Below are positions 35,257 to 43,552 of a DNA stretch of 64,000 nucleotides, one piece after another (the stretch's first letter is position 1; each line of letters opens with the position of its first letter). Origin of the DNA: Burkholderia gladioli (GTDB lineage: Bacteria; Pseudomonadota; Gammaproteobacteria; Burkholderiales; Burkholderiaceae); contig NZ_CP009322.1 of assembly GCF_000959725.1 (NCBI RefSeq), positions 2,294,001-2,358,000 on the forward strand, written 5' to 3'. The position numbers and the translations under genes are program-made. The notes beneath the pieces were generated by a model that was not told the DNA's origin, made no database searches, and worked only from the letters and a program-made list of their open reading frames with translations.

Positions 35257-36252
35257 TCAGCGCGCCGGGCTTTCCAGCCAGTGCAGGCTGAACAGTTGCG
35301 CCTCGTCGGTCCACACCTTGCGCGGCACGTAGCCGGCACGCTCGGCCATCTCGCGGAAACCGTCGAGCGTGAACTTGCGTGAATTCTCGGTGTGGATCGT
35401 CTCGTCCTCGGCGAACTCGAAGGCCTGGCCGCCGACCTTCACGGTCTGCGCGCGCAGGCTGACCAGGTGCATCTCGATGCGCTGCAGCCGGCTGTCGTAG
35501 AACGCGCGATGACGCCAGGCGTCGAGATCGAAATCGGCGCCCAGCTCGGCATTGGCACGCGCCAGCAGGTTCAGGTTGAAGGCCGCCGTCACGCCGGCCG
35601 CGTCGTTGTAGGCGCGCTCCAGCACCGCCGTGTCCTTCACCAGGTCGACGCCGATCAGCAGACCACCGCCGGCCAGCAGCGCGGCGGTGCGGCCCAGGAA
35701 GGTATCGGCCTCGCGGTTCGAGAAATTGCCGATGGTCGAGCCGAAGAAGATGCCGACCCGGCGATCCGGCACGCGCGCGAGCTCGCGCATCGCTTCGGGC
35801 TGCAGATAATCGGCCGCCACCGGCTGCACCTCGAGCGCGGGATAGTGGCGACGCAAGGCGGCGGCCGACTCGCGCAGATAGGCCGCCGAGATGTCGACCG
35901 GCACGTAGCTGGCGGGCGGCTCGGCGGCCAGGCAGGCGTCGAGCACGAAGCGGATCTTCGACAGCGAGCCCGCGCCGAACTCGATCAGGTTCGCCTCGGC
36001 ACCGATCGCCTGCGCGATCTCTCCCGCGTGCGCCGCCAGGATCGCGTGCTCGGTGCGCGTCGGGTAGTACTCGGGCAGCTCGCAGATCCGGTCGAACAGC
36101 GCCGAGCCGGCCGCGTCGTAGAAATACTTCGGCGAGATGCTGCGCGGCCGGCTGCCCAGCGCGTCGAGCAGGTCGCGCAGGAAGGGGGTCCGGGCAGGCG
36201 GGCGACTCGCGCTGTTGGGGTTCGCGCGGAACAGCTCAGAGGTCTCGTACAA
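35257..36252 (-). CDS. egtD: L-histidine N-alpha-methyltransferase
   Basis: 331 residues, matching EgtD (about 320). I-S-P-K-Y-F-Y-D-A-A-G-S near the N terminus, E-F-G-A-G-S-L-S-K at the AdoMet site, V-D-I-S-A-A-Y-L, F-F-G-S-T-I-G-N-F, and the final F-S-L-H-W. Trimethylates histidine to hercynine. No ATG fits; a TTG lies 6 bases after AGGAG and gives a normal-length protein. Its start overlaps the end of egtB by 17 bases, so the two are translationally coupled. Confidence 0.9.
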   Translation of the reverse strand: MYETSELFRANPNSASRPPARTPFLRDLLDALGSRPRSISPKYFYDAAGSALFDRICELPEYYPTRTEHAILAAHAGEIAQAIGAEANLIEFGAGSLSKIRFVLDACLAAEPPASYVPVDISAAYLRESAAALRRHYPALEVQPVAADYLQPEAMRELARVPDRRVGIFFGSTIGNFSNREADTFLGRTAALLAGGGLLIGVDLVKDTAVLERAYNDAAGVTAAFNLNLLARANAELGADFDLDAWRHRAFYDSRLQRIEMHLVSLRAQTVKVGGQAFEFAEDETIHTENSRKFTLDGFREMAERAGYVPRKVWTDEAQLFSLHWLESPAR

Positions 36253-37507
36253 GGCGTACTCCTGTGAATTGCCAGCGCGCGGCCGGCGGGAAGAAATTGC
36301 GGTAGGTCGGCCGCGCATGGCCCGGCGGCGTGGCAAGGCTGCTGCCGCGCAGCACCTGCTGCCCGACCATGAACTTGCCGTTGTATTCCGAGGCGATGCC
36401 CGGCAGCGGCCGGAAGCCCGGATACGGGTCGTAGGACGAGCGCGTCCATTGCCAGACGTGGTCGAGCATCTGCGCGATGCCGGGCAGCGCGCAGGCCGCC
36501 TCCCATTCGAACTCGGTCGGCAGCCGCGCGCCGGCCCACTCGGCATAGGCGGCCGCCTCGAAGAAGCTCAGGTGCGCCACCGGCGCGTCGGGATCGAGCG
36601 GCCGCAGGCCGTCGAGGCCGAAGCCGAGCCAGCCGGGCAGGCCGGCGCCGGGATCGTGCGCGTCGCTCGCGAGGCCGAGCGCGCCGGCCTCGCGCGGATG
36701 CCAGTAGGCCGGCGCGCACCAGCCCTCGCGCTGCACGGCGGCCCAGCCGTCGGACAGCCACAGCGCCGCGGTCGTGTAGCCGCCATCGGCGATGAAGGCC
36801 GCGTAGTCGCGGTTGCTCACCAGGCGATCGGCGATCTCGAAGGGCCGCAGCAGCGCCTGGTGGCGCGGGCCCTCGTTGTCGAAGGCGAAGCCGCCGCCGT
36901 CATGGCCGATCTCGACGATCCCGCCCGCGTGCGCCAGCCAGCGCGCCTCGCCCGCCGGGCCGGCCGGCATGCGCGGCGCGGCGCCGTCGTCGCGATAGGC
37001 GGGCAGCAGCGGATTCACCGAGAAGGCATGCAGGATGTCGGTCAGCAGCAGTTCCTGGTGCTGCTGCTCGTGGTTGAGCCCGAGCGTGATCTCGGGCGCG
37101 ATCTCCACCAGCAGCGGCAGGTCCGCGCCGCGCACCAGCTCGAGCAGGGCCGTTTCCACATGATGGCGATAGGCCAGCACGTCCTCCAGCGAGGGCCGCG
37201 ACAGCATCCCGCGCCGCGGGCGCGCATGACGCGGCCCGAGCGCCTCGTAGTAGGAGTTGAAGAGGTAGGCGTAACGCTCGTCGAAGGGCGTGTAGCCCGG
37301 CGCGTGACGCGCCAGGATCACGGTCTCGAAGAACCAGGTGGTATGCGCGAGATGCCACTTGGTGGGGCTCGCGTCGGGCATCGACTGCAGGACCTGGTCC
37401 TCCGGGCTCAGCGGACTCGCGAGCTCGAGGCTATGGCGCCGCACCGCGGCGATCTCCCGTTCCAGGGTCGACGCGAGCGTGCGCGCCGTCAGTTCGTTCT
37501 TGGTCAT
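36236..37507 (-). CDS. egtB: Ergothioneine iron(II)-dependent sulfoxide synthase
   Basis: 423 residues. N-terminal DinB-like helical domain with the Fe ligands K-W-H-L-A-H-T-T-W-F-F-E and L-N-H-E-Q-Q-H-Q-E-L; C-terminal FGE-sulfatase domain with L-S-F-F-E-A-A-A-Y-A-E-W-A-G-A-R-L-P-T-E and W-Q-W-T. Joins hercynine to a thiol donor with O2. The ATG at the start of M-T-K-N-E-L is the family-like N terminus; an upstream extension reads as noise. First gene of the egtB-egtD pair; egtA, egtC and egtE are not next to them. Confidence 0.92.
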   Translation of the reverse strand: MTKNELTARTLASTLEREIAAVRRHSLELASPLSPEDQVLQSMPDASPTKWHLAHTTWFFETVILARHAPGYTPFDERYAYLFNSYYEALGPRHARPRRGMLSRPSLEDVLAYRHHVETALLELVRGADLPLLVEIAPEITLGLNHEQQHQELLLTDILHAFSVNPLLPAYRDDGAAPRMPAGPAGEARWLAHAGGIVEIGHDGGGFAFDNEGPRHQALLRPFEIADRLVSNRDYAAFIADGGYTTAALWLSDGWAAVQREGWCAPAYWHPREAGALGLASDAHDPGAGLPGWLGFGLDGLRPLDPDAPVAHLSFFEAAAYAEWAGARLPTEFEWEAACALPGIAQMLDHVWQWTRSSYDPYPGFRPLPGIASEYNGKFMVGQQVLRGSSLATPPGHARPTYRNFFPPAARWQFTGVRLVRDL

Positions 37508-37725
37508 CGGTCGGGTTCCGGGAGTGGCGGCCGGCCCGCTTCGGCGGACCTGGCCATGGATATCTTCAGCGAGAGTCCGCGAGCCGCGGCCCGTGCCACG
37601 GTGGCGGATGGTGCGCAAGGCCGCCCGGGCGCGATACGCGCGGGCGGGCGGATCGGCACGCGAATCATGCGTTCCTCGAGTTCGTGGAAAACGCGGTCGC
37701 GGTTACAGTGCCTTGGCGGATTGGA

Positions 37726-38112
37726 TCAGGCGGCGATCTCGATGGCGTCGACGCGCTCGGGATAGAACGCGAAATGGCCGGCGATCGGTGCCACCGCCTC
37801 GTGCGGCGATTCGTAGGACCAGATCGCGTTCTCGCCGCGCGGGCCGAGCGCGGGAATCGAGTAGTAGGTGGCCTCGCCCTTGTAGGGGCAGTAGCTGGTG
37901 TGGCTGCTGCGCACCACGCGCGTGACGTCGATATCGGCGCGCGGGATGTACTGCACGGGCGGATAGCTGGCCTCGCGCAGCGTCAGCGCGCCGTGCGTGT
38001 CGGCCAGCGGCGCGCCGTCGGCCAGCACGCGGACATGGGCGCCGGTGGGCGCGATCGTAATCGGATGATCCGGGCCGGGAACCCGGACGGGGCGATCGGA
38101 TGACGAGGACAT
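37726..38112 (-). CDS. DUF427 domain protein
   Basis: 128 residues, one DUF427 domain: Y-C-P-Y-K-G-E-A-T-Y-Y and F-Y-P-E-R-V-D are the family's fixed blocks, with a conserved S-Y-P-P-V-Q-Y-I-P-R before them. Structure resembles a small beta barrel; function unknown. AAGGAG precedes the ATG. Its gene lies 218 bases upstream of egtB in the same direction; co-regulation is possible. Confidence 0.88.
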   Translation of the reverse strand: MSSSSDRPVRVPGPDHPITIAPTGAHVRVLADGAPLADTHGALTLREASYPPVQYIPRADIDVTRVVRSSHTSYCPYKGEATYYSIPALGPRGENAIWSYESPHEAVAPIAGHFAFYPERVDAIEIAA

Positions 38113-38549
38113 GGGGTCGCTCCTTCAGCGTGCTTCGCGCTTGAATATTTCGGCATCGTACGTCGATTTCGTGACATGCGTACGAGGCCGGCACCAACCC
38201 GGGCCGCCGGCCCGCGCACGGCGCGCCATGCAGGGCCGGCAAGCGCTGGCGCGGCCGCTCGCGCGATACGGAAATGCGAGCAGGTTCGGCCAGCCGCAGC
38301 CGGGCTTGTCTCCCGCCGCAGGTTCCATGCCCGCAACCGGGGCCGGATGATGCACGCCGGCGGCGGCCCAGGCCGAGCGCCCCGCCCGGCCTAGGGCAAT
38401 CTTTACCAAAAACGTGACAAAAACATTAAATAAAACTGCCTCGATGCCCATATGATGGCGTCCGTCACCATACCAACCGCGAAACGCGCGATCGATCGCC
38501 ACTGAGAGGCCGATCGGCAAGGCGCATCGCCATTCCGACCGAGACCGCC
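38113..38549. other. 437-base intergenic region before alanine racemase
   Basis: Divergent promoter region for DUF427 and the racemase. A hairpin with GCCGGCCC/GGGCCGGC arms lies at 38206-38240. From 38398 to 38440 there is an AT-rich run (A-tracts, ATTAAATAAAAC), unusual against the GC-rich surroundings and probably the racemase promoter. No gene seen. Confidence 0.45.
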
Positions 38550-39677
38550 ATGCCCCGTCCCATCCTTGCCCAGATCCGCCCCGCCGCGGTCCGCCACAAT
38601 CTCGCGGTGATCCGCCGACGCGCCGCCAGCTCGCGCGTATGGGCCGTGGTCAAGGCGAACGCCTACGGCCATGGCATCGAGCGGATCTATCCGGGGCTGG
38701 CCGAGGCCGACGGCATCGCCCTGCTCGACCTCGACGAGGCGGTGCGCGTGCGCGAGCTGGGCTGGACCCGGCCGGTGCTGCTGCTGGAAGGCCTGTTCGA
38801 GGCCGCCGATGTCGCGATCGCGGATCGCTACCGGCTCAGCGTCGCGGTGCACACCCCGGAACAGCTCGACATGCTGGCCGCCGCGCGCCCGACGCGCCCG
38901 ATCGACATCCAGCTCAAGATGAACTCCGGCATGAACCGGCTGGGCTTTCGCCCCGACGTCTATCGCGAGGCCTGGCAGCGCGCCTCGGCCACGCCGGCGG
39001 TGGGCCGCATCGCGCTGATGATGCACTTCGCCAATGCCGACGAAGGCCAGGCCGACTGGCAGATGCAGGTGTTCGACGCGGCCACCCAGGGCCTGCCCGG
39101 CGAACGCACGCTGTCGAACTCGGCCGGGGTGCTCTGGCATCCGGCCGCGCACCGCGACTGGGTGCGCCCCGGCACCATCCTCTACGGCGCCTCGCCGACC
39201 GGCGTGGCGCGCGACATCGCCGACACCGGCCTGCTGCCCTCGATGACGCTGAGCAGCCGGCTGATCGGCATCCAGACCATCGAAGCCAACGAGACGGTCG
39301 GCTACGGCCGGCGCTTCGCCGCCTCCAGCGCGATGCGGGTGGGCGTGGTGGCCTGCGGCTATGCCGACGGTTATCCGCGCCACGCGCCCACCGGCACGCC
39401 GATCGTGGTCGACGGGGTGCGCACGCGGGTGGTCGGCCGCGTCTCGATGGACATGCTGACGGTCGATCTCACGCCCTGCCCGAACGCGCGTATCGGCTCG
39501 CCGGTCGAGCTGTGGGGCAACCAGGTGCATGTCGACGAGGTGGCCGAGGCCGCCAGCACGATCGGCTACGAGCTGATCTGCGCGATCGCGCGGCGCGTGC
39601 CGGTGGAGGTCGAGCCGCTGGTCGACACCGAGCCGCTCGAACTGCCGGCGCTGCGCACCGGCAGCTACGGGCGCTGA
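38550..39677 (+). CDS. alr: Alanine racemase
   Basis: 375 residues. PLP Lys in [10 protein letters not shown] near residue 35, catalytic Tyr in G-R-V-S-M-D-M-L near residue 300 and preceding Y-G-A-S-P, and the substrate loop [10 protein letters not shown]. Supplies D-alanine for peptidoglycan; a DadX-type catabolic role is not supported by neighbours (no D-amino-acid dehydrogenase here). Start ATG matches the family N terminus. Confidence 0.92.
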   Translation: MPRPILAQIRPAAVRHNLAVIRRRAASSRVWAVVKANAYGHGIERIYPGLAEADGIALLDLDEAVRVRELGWTRPVLLLEGLFEAADVAIADRYRLSVAVHTPEQLDMLAAARPTRPIDIQLKMNSGMNRLGFRPDVYREAWQRASATPAVGRIALMMHFANADEGQADWQMQVFDAATQGLPGERTLSNSAGVLWHPAAHRDWVRPGTILYGASPTGVARDIADTGLLPSMTLSSRLIGIQTIEANETVGYGRRFAASSAMRVGVVACGYADGYPRHAPTGTPIVVDGVRTRVVGRVSMDMLTVDLTPCPNARIGSPVELWGNQVHVDEVAEAASTIGYELICAIARRVPVEVEPLVDTEPLELPALRTGSYGR

Positions 39678-39790
39678 TCCGGCGTCGCTGCATTCCCGGC
39701 GGGCACCGGCTCGCGCCCGAGCCATCCCGGCGGGCGCGGGCAACAGGCCAGCCGGCAGCGCCTGCCTCGCGCGCGCCGCCGGCCTCGATC

Positions 39791-40609
39791 TCAGGCTTCG
39801 CCCGATCGGCCCCAGCGTGCCGGCCGCTTCTCCAGGAACGCGTCGATCCCCTCCTCCACGTCGGGCTCCATCATGTTGTCGGCCATCACCGCGGCCGCGT
39901 GGCGATAGGCTTCGTCGAGCGGCAGCTCGCGCTGGCGATGGAACATCGCCTTGCCATGACGCACGGCGGCCGGCGACTTCGCCACGATGCTGGCCGCCAG
40001 GCGCGCCACCGCCGCATCGAGCGCATCGGCCGGCACCGCCTCGTTGACCAGCCCCCAGTCGCGCGCCGTGCTCGCGTCGATGAAGCGCCCGCTGACCAGC
40101 ATCTCGAAGGCGCGCTTGGCCGAGACGTTGCGCGACAGCGCCACGGCCGGCGTCGAGCAGAACAGCCCGACCTCGATGCCGGAGACGGCGAAGCGCGCCG
40201 TGTCGGCCGCCACCGCCAGGTCGCAAGCCGCCACCAGTTGGCAGCCGGCCGCCGTGGCCACGCCCTGCACGCGCGCGATCACCGGCACCGGCAGGCCGCG
40301 GATCGCCTGCATCAAGTCGCTGCAGCGCGTGAACAGTTCGAGGTAGTCGCGGCGGGCCGTGGCCGAGCCGCGGCGCGCGCGCATCTCGCGCAGGTCGTGG
40401 CCGCCGCAGAAGGCGCGGCCCTCGGCGGCCAGCACCACGCAGCGCAGCCGCGTATCGCCGGCCAGCGAGTCGAAGGCGCGGCCGAGCTCGGCGAGCATCG
40501 CATCCGACAAGGCGTTGGCCTGGGCCGGCCGGTTCAGGCGCAAGGTGGTCACGCCCTGGGCGTCCTCGCGCAATACGTGGGGTTCGTCCTTGCCTGCTGG
40601 GGAATGCAT
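39791..40609 (-). CDS. Enoyl-CoA hydratase family protein
   Basis: 272 residues. Crotonase fold: A-F-C-G-G-H-D-L-R-E-M in the oxyanion-hole region, then G-V-A-T-A-A-G-C-Q-L. The second acidic residue that enoyl-CoA hydratases use lies in the V-G-L-F-C-S-T-P block, where a Gly/Phe/Cys sequence is seen instead of Glu, so this may be a non-canonical hydratase (ECHA8-like) or another crotonase. AGGAGG precedes the ATG. Convergent with the racemase gene. Confidence 0.85.
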   Translation of the reverse strand: MHSPAGKDEPHVLREDAQGVTTLRLNRPAQANALSDAMLAELGRAFDSLAGDTRLRCVVLAAEGRAFCGGHDLREMRARRGSATARRDYLELFTRCSDLMQAIRGLPVPVIARVQGVATAAGCQLVAACDLAVAADTARFAVSGIEVGLFCSTPAVALSRNVSAKRAFEMLVSGRFIDASTARDWGLVNEAVPADALDAAVARLAASIVAKSPAAVRHGKAMFHRQRELPLDEAYRHAAAVMADNMMEPDVEEGIDAFLEKRPARWGRSGEA

Positions 40610-40817
40610 GTCGCCCTCCTGGCTGCCTCGATGTTTTCGTATTTTTCAATGGGGCGTCGCGCGCACGCGACGGTCCTGCGCGCCACCTTACACCGCTTCG
40701 GAGCGGGCCGAGCCGCCTCGGCGCCTGTCGCCGCATGCCCTGCCGCGGGCGGAACCGCGCCGCGTCTGGCGCCGGCGCCGACGCCTCGTTTCATGCCTCG
40801 CGATCGCACCGAAAATA

Positions 40818-40833
40818 CTGTATATTCATACAG
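40818..40833 (+). promoter_or_regulatory. LexA (SOS) box candidate
   Basis: CTGTATATTCATACAG: CTG-N10-CAG with an AT-rich centre, one or two changes from the CTGTATATATATACAG consensus. It contains TATATT (40821-40826), a -10-like hexamer that bound LexA would mask. Confidence 0.7.
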
Positions 40834-40948
40834 CAATCGACTCGCCGGCGGCCGGTAAAAATCGCCTGCCGGGCAGTGTGTCCATGAGACAATCGCTCGT
40901 TGGCCGAAGCTCGCCGCGCAGTGCAATCGCGCGGGGCACCGGCCGACA

Positions 40949-40978
40949 CGGAACCTGCCGCCATGGCGGCAGGTTCCG
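40949..40978. repeat. 30-bp perfect palindrome
   Basis: CGGAACCTGCCGCC-AT-GGCGGCAGGTTCCG ends 22 bases before the next gene's GTG and eight bases before its GGAG. In RNA it would form a very stable hairpin in the leader. A competing outer pairing GGCACCGG/CCGGTGCC is also possible. Confidence 0.9.
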
Positions 40979-40999
40979 GTGCCACACGGAGAATACATA

Positions 41000-41359
41000 G
41001 TGAAACTGGTTGGATGCGGGTTGCTGTTGCTGGCGGTCACGTCGCCGGCATTCGCGGGCGACCACTACGTCGAAATCTGGAATCCGCCCGAAGCACGCGG
41101 CGGTGCCCACCACGACATGGCGCCGGCCGTGCCAAAAGCACCGAAACAACACAAGCGCGTCGCACCGCGCCTGGTCGACGCGGGCGTGCGCCCGCCGGCG
41201 GTGGAAGCGGCCAAGCCGCTGGCAAGGCCGCACGCGGCCACGCCCGATACACCGCGCGCCGCCCCGGGCACGCCCGAGATTCCGCGCCTGTTCACGCCGG
41301 ACGGCAACGTGCTGCGGGTCGGCACGCCGGCCGCCGCGGGCGTCACCATCCTGCGCTGA
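41000..41359 (+). CDS. Small exported protein downstream of the SOS box
   Basis: 119 residues from GTG (GGAG 8 bases upstream). Signal peptide residues 1-19 with core L-V-G-C-G-L-L-L-L-A-V-T-S-P-A-F-A and a G-D-H-Y mature start. The mature chain is rich in Pro, Ala, Arg and His, with K-A-P-K-Q-H-K-R and two A-R-P-H-A-A-T-like segments, looks largely unstructured and ends R-V-G-T-P-A-A-A-G-V-T-I-L-R. No domain recognised. Fifteen bases before the next gene, so an operon. Confidence 0.6.
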   Translation: MKLVGCGLLLLAVTSPAFAGDHYVEIWNPPEARGGAHHDMAPAVPKAPKQHKRVAPRLVDAGVRPPAVEAAKPLARPHAATPDTPRAAPGTPEIPRLFTPDGNVLRVGTPAAAGVTILR

Positions 41360-41374
41360 CGGAAGCCCCCGCCG

Positions 41375-41593
41375 ATGGAAGCCGAAACCTACAAGGGCTA
41401 CCAGATCTGGGGCCATGCGATCCTCCAGCAGGAGGAGATCATGCAGCCCGATCGTTATGCGGCCAGCGGCACCATCACGCGCAACAACCGGCTGGTCGAC
41501 GCCTCGAGCGTGCTCGGCGTGTTCGATACCGAGGATGCCGCGCGCTTGGCCGGGCTCGAATGGGCGCGTGCCTGGGTCGACAGCCACGGCTGA
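41375..41593 (+). CDS. Small conserved-looking hypothetical protein
   Basis: 72 residues: M-E-A-E-T-Y-K-G-Y-Q-I-W-G-H-A-I, then S-G-T-I-T-R-N-N-R-L-V-D-A-S, and F-D-T-E-D-A-A-R-L-A-G-L-E-W-A-R. The compact alpha/beta pattern without signal peptide suggests a small cytoplasmic domain. It follows the exported protein gene closely. Family not firmly recognised. Confidence 0.65.
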   Translation: MEAETYKGYQIWGHAILQQEEIMQPDRYAASGTITRNNRLVDASSVLGVFDTEDAARLAGLEWARAWVDSHG

Positions 41594-41735
41594 TGCCACG
41601 GCTTGCTTGTCTTCCCCGCTGTACCACCACATGCATGGCCTGATCGGGCCAGCCATCCTTTCCAGGCAATTCCCCTCGCTCGACATCTCGCCGCCTGCGC
41701 GACCGATCCGCCGGCAGCCTCATCGTCCAGCCATG

Positions 41736-41776
41736 AAAAAACGGGCAGCCCCGCCGAGGCGGGAGCTGCCCGTTTT
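41736..41776. terminator. Bidirectional intrinsic terminator
   Basis: A-run, stem ACGGGCAGC-CCCGCC / GGCGGG-A-GCTGCCCGT with GA loop, T-run. Serves the porin on the minus strand and the small-gene operon on the plus strand. Confidence 0.85.
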
Positions 41777-41819
41777 GCATTCGCGAGCGCGACGCGATGC
41801 GCCGCGCCCGCGCGCTCGA

Positions 41820-43016
41820 TCAGAAGCGGTGGATCAGGCCGACGCCCAGGCCGACCTGGCCGCGCGTGGTGGCCGGCGTGCTGTTGAAGCCGTCGCCGAT
41901 CGAGGCCGTCGCCGCGATCACCTTGCCGTTCGACAGCGTGTTGCCCGAGGCGTGCTGGTAGGCCTCGACCGCGTACAGGCCGGTGCGCTTGGACAGGCTG
42001 TAGTACTGCGAGGCCGTGACCTGGTGGTAGCGGGCCGCGCTGGACACGCCGTTGGACAGCGTCGCCGCCGTGTAGCTGTAGCCGAGCCCGAAGTCCCACA
42101 CGGCAACCGGCTTGAAGTGCAGCACCGCGCCGGCGGTGTTGAAGGTGGCCGTGTTGCGGAAGGTCGAGTTGGCGCCCGGGATGTACTGCACGTTCGAGTA
42201 GGAGACCGTCACGTCGAACTGCGAGGTGAACTGGTAGCCGCCCGTCACCGCCACGCGCTGCTGCGCCTGCGCCGTGATGTAGCCGTTGTTGATCGCCGAC
42301 ACGGCCGTCTGCGCGCCGCCGTTCGAGGTGGTCGAGTTCGGGCTCCAGGCGCCGCCGCCCGAAGCCGCGTTGTTGACGCGCTGGAACGCCGCGGCCACGC
42401 CGAGCGGGCCGTTGGTGTACTGCAGGCCCGCGCTCCAGGTCGAACCGGCGTTGACGCTGCCCGGCTGGCCGCCGAACGAGTAGGAGCCGCCGAACGTGAA
42501 GCCGTAGTACTTCGGCGACATGTAGACCAGCGAGTTGTTGGCACGGTAGCTGGTGTCGAGCGAGTCGATATCGCCCGGGTGCGCGCCGAAATAGCCAGTC
42601 AGCCAGGTGGTCGGGCTCCACGGCGAGAGCAGCGTGTAGTAGGCGGTGTACTGGCGGCCGGCGGTCAGCGTACCGTACTTGGTATCGGACAGGCCGACGA
42701 AGGCCTGGCGCGTGAAGATGCCGCCGCTGAACTGCGAGTTGCCGTTGGCGGTGTTGACGCCGGCTTCCAGGGTGAACACGGCCTTGGTGCCGCCGCCGAG
42801 GTCTTCCGCGCCCTTCAGGCCGAAGCGGCTGCCCGCCCAGACGCCCGTCGACATCTTCACCGACGAATGGCCGTTGGCCGTCTGGCCCAGCGAGCCGCTG
42901 CTGTTCTGGTAGGCCAGGCCATTGTCGACGATCCCGTACAGGGTCACGCTGCTCTGGGCGTGCGCGGCCGTGGCAAGGCCGGCTGCCGTGATGGCAACCG
43001 CTACGTGCTTTTTCAT
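41820..43016 (-). CDS. Gram-negative porin (OmpC family)
   Basis: 398 residues. Signal peptide of about 20 residues ending A-A-H-A-Q; mature start S-S-V-T-L-Y-G-I-V-D-N-G is the beta-proteobacterial porin signature. Gly-rich beta-strand alternation runs throughout, with G-S-R-F-G-L-K-G-A-E-D-L-G-G-G, and the last residue is Phe (L-I-H-R-F), required for BAM insertion. Forms trimeric outer-membrane channels. Its 5' region lies in a long AT-rich gap. Confidence 0.93.
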   Translation of the reverse strand: MKKHVAVAITAAGLATAAHAQSSVTLYGIVDNGLAYQNSSGSLGQTANGHSSVKMSTGVWAGSRFGLKGAEDLGGGTKAVFTLEAGVNTANGNSQFSGGIFTRQAFVGLSDTKYGTLTAGRQYTAYYTLLSPWSPTTWLTGYFGAHPGDIDSLDTSYRANNSLVYMSPKYYGFTFGGSYSFGGQPGSVNAGSTWSAGLQYTNGPLGVAAAFQRVNNAASGGGAWSPNSTTSNGGAQTAVSAINNGYITAQAQQRVAVTGGYQFTSQFDVTVSYSNVQYIPGANSTFRNTATFNTAGAVLHFKPVAVWDFGLGYSYTAATLSNGVSSAARYHQVTASQYYSLSKRTGLYAVEAYQHASGNTLSNGKVIAATASIGDGFNSTPATTRGQVGLGVGLIHRF

Positions 43017-43348
43017 TGCTTCTCCATCCTCAGGATTCTTTGGTCTCGTGTGCTACGGGCATGGGCGAGTTTCCATGCCGGCGCCATTCTGACCGAGAAG
43101 CTGACAATTCCCTACCTGTCAAAAGTGCATCGTCGGTTCGGCGCAACGCGGGAATTCACTAAACGGTGAGCGTTTGAGCGCGATGCACAAAGCGTTTTTC
43201 GTTTGATTGTCGAATCGATGAAACCGGTCCCGGCATAAACCCTGATTTACATTTCAGGCGCCAAACCCAGGTGCGTCAGGCTGGCGCTGGCGTTTGAGTT
43301 GATGCGTCGCAGCAAATCAATTGCATGCGATGTATTGCCTTGTCTCGG

Positions 43349-43388
43349 CCGGAAACGCGAGTAGACAGACTTACAAGTCTGTTTCCGG
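43349..43388. other. Two-level hairpin element
   Basis: Outer arms CCGGAAA (43349-43355) and TTTCCGG (43382-43388); inner arms CAGACTT (43366-43372) and AAGTCTG (43375-43381) with AC loop, and 10 unpaired bases on one side only. Placed downstream of the rhodanese gene and far upstream of the porin. Confidence 0.5.
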
Positions 43389-43510
43389 ATCGGGCAATCG
43401 AAATGTCATATGTAAGGATCGGCCAGGGAGCGCGACGAGGCAGGGACATCGCACGTCGCGCGTCGATCGAGGCGGGGAGTCGGCCGCGAACGGCGGCCGG
43501 GAAGGAAGTG

Positions 43511-43541
43511 CTGCCGCGCCGGATCGACACCGGCGCGGCAG
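43511..43541 (-). terminator. Hairpin after the rhodanese gene
   Basis: 12-bp perfect stem CTGCCGCGCCGG / CCGGCGCGGCAG with a 7-base loop, 11 bases past the stop codon (minus strand). No T-run. Confidence 0.55.
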
Positions 43542-43552
43542 CGCGGCGACGC

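Larger units (their letters stand above)
40610..40999. other. 390-base divergent region with SOS-box-like site
   Basis: Holds the enoyl-CoA hydratase promoter, the LexA-box-like site and a 30-bp palindrome. A 38-codon plus-strand frame from 40884 overlaps the palindrome and resembles nothing; probably a leader segment. Confidence 0.5.
43017..43552. other. 536-base gap between porin start and rhodanese end
   Basis: Contains the porin promoter region (43160-43260, AT-rich) and two hairpins listed separately. Frames on either strand lack ribosome sites and family features. No RNA gene recognised, although the hairpin at 43349-43388 could be part of one. Confidence 0.4.

Noticed and set aside
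36253..36546. Upstream extension of egtD to a 429-residue protein
   Set aside because: It would read through egtB in another frame with no family similarity; TTG after AGGAG gives the normal EgtD length.
40610..40833. LexA box as regulator of the enoyl-CoA hydratase gene
   Set aside because: The box is more than 200 bases from that start and its embedded -10 reads towards the small exported protein; possible but less likely.
43276..43530. 84-residue minus-strand frame in the porin-rhodanese gap
   Set aside because: No ribosome site, no family features, and it overlaps two hairpins.
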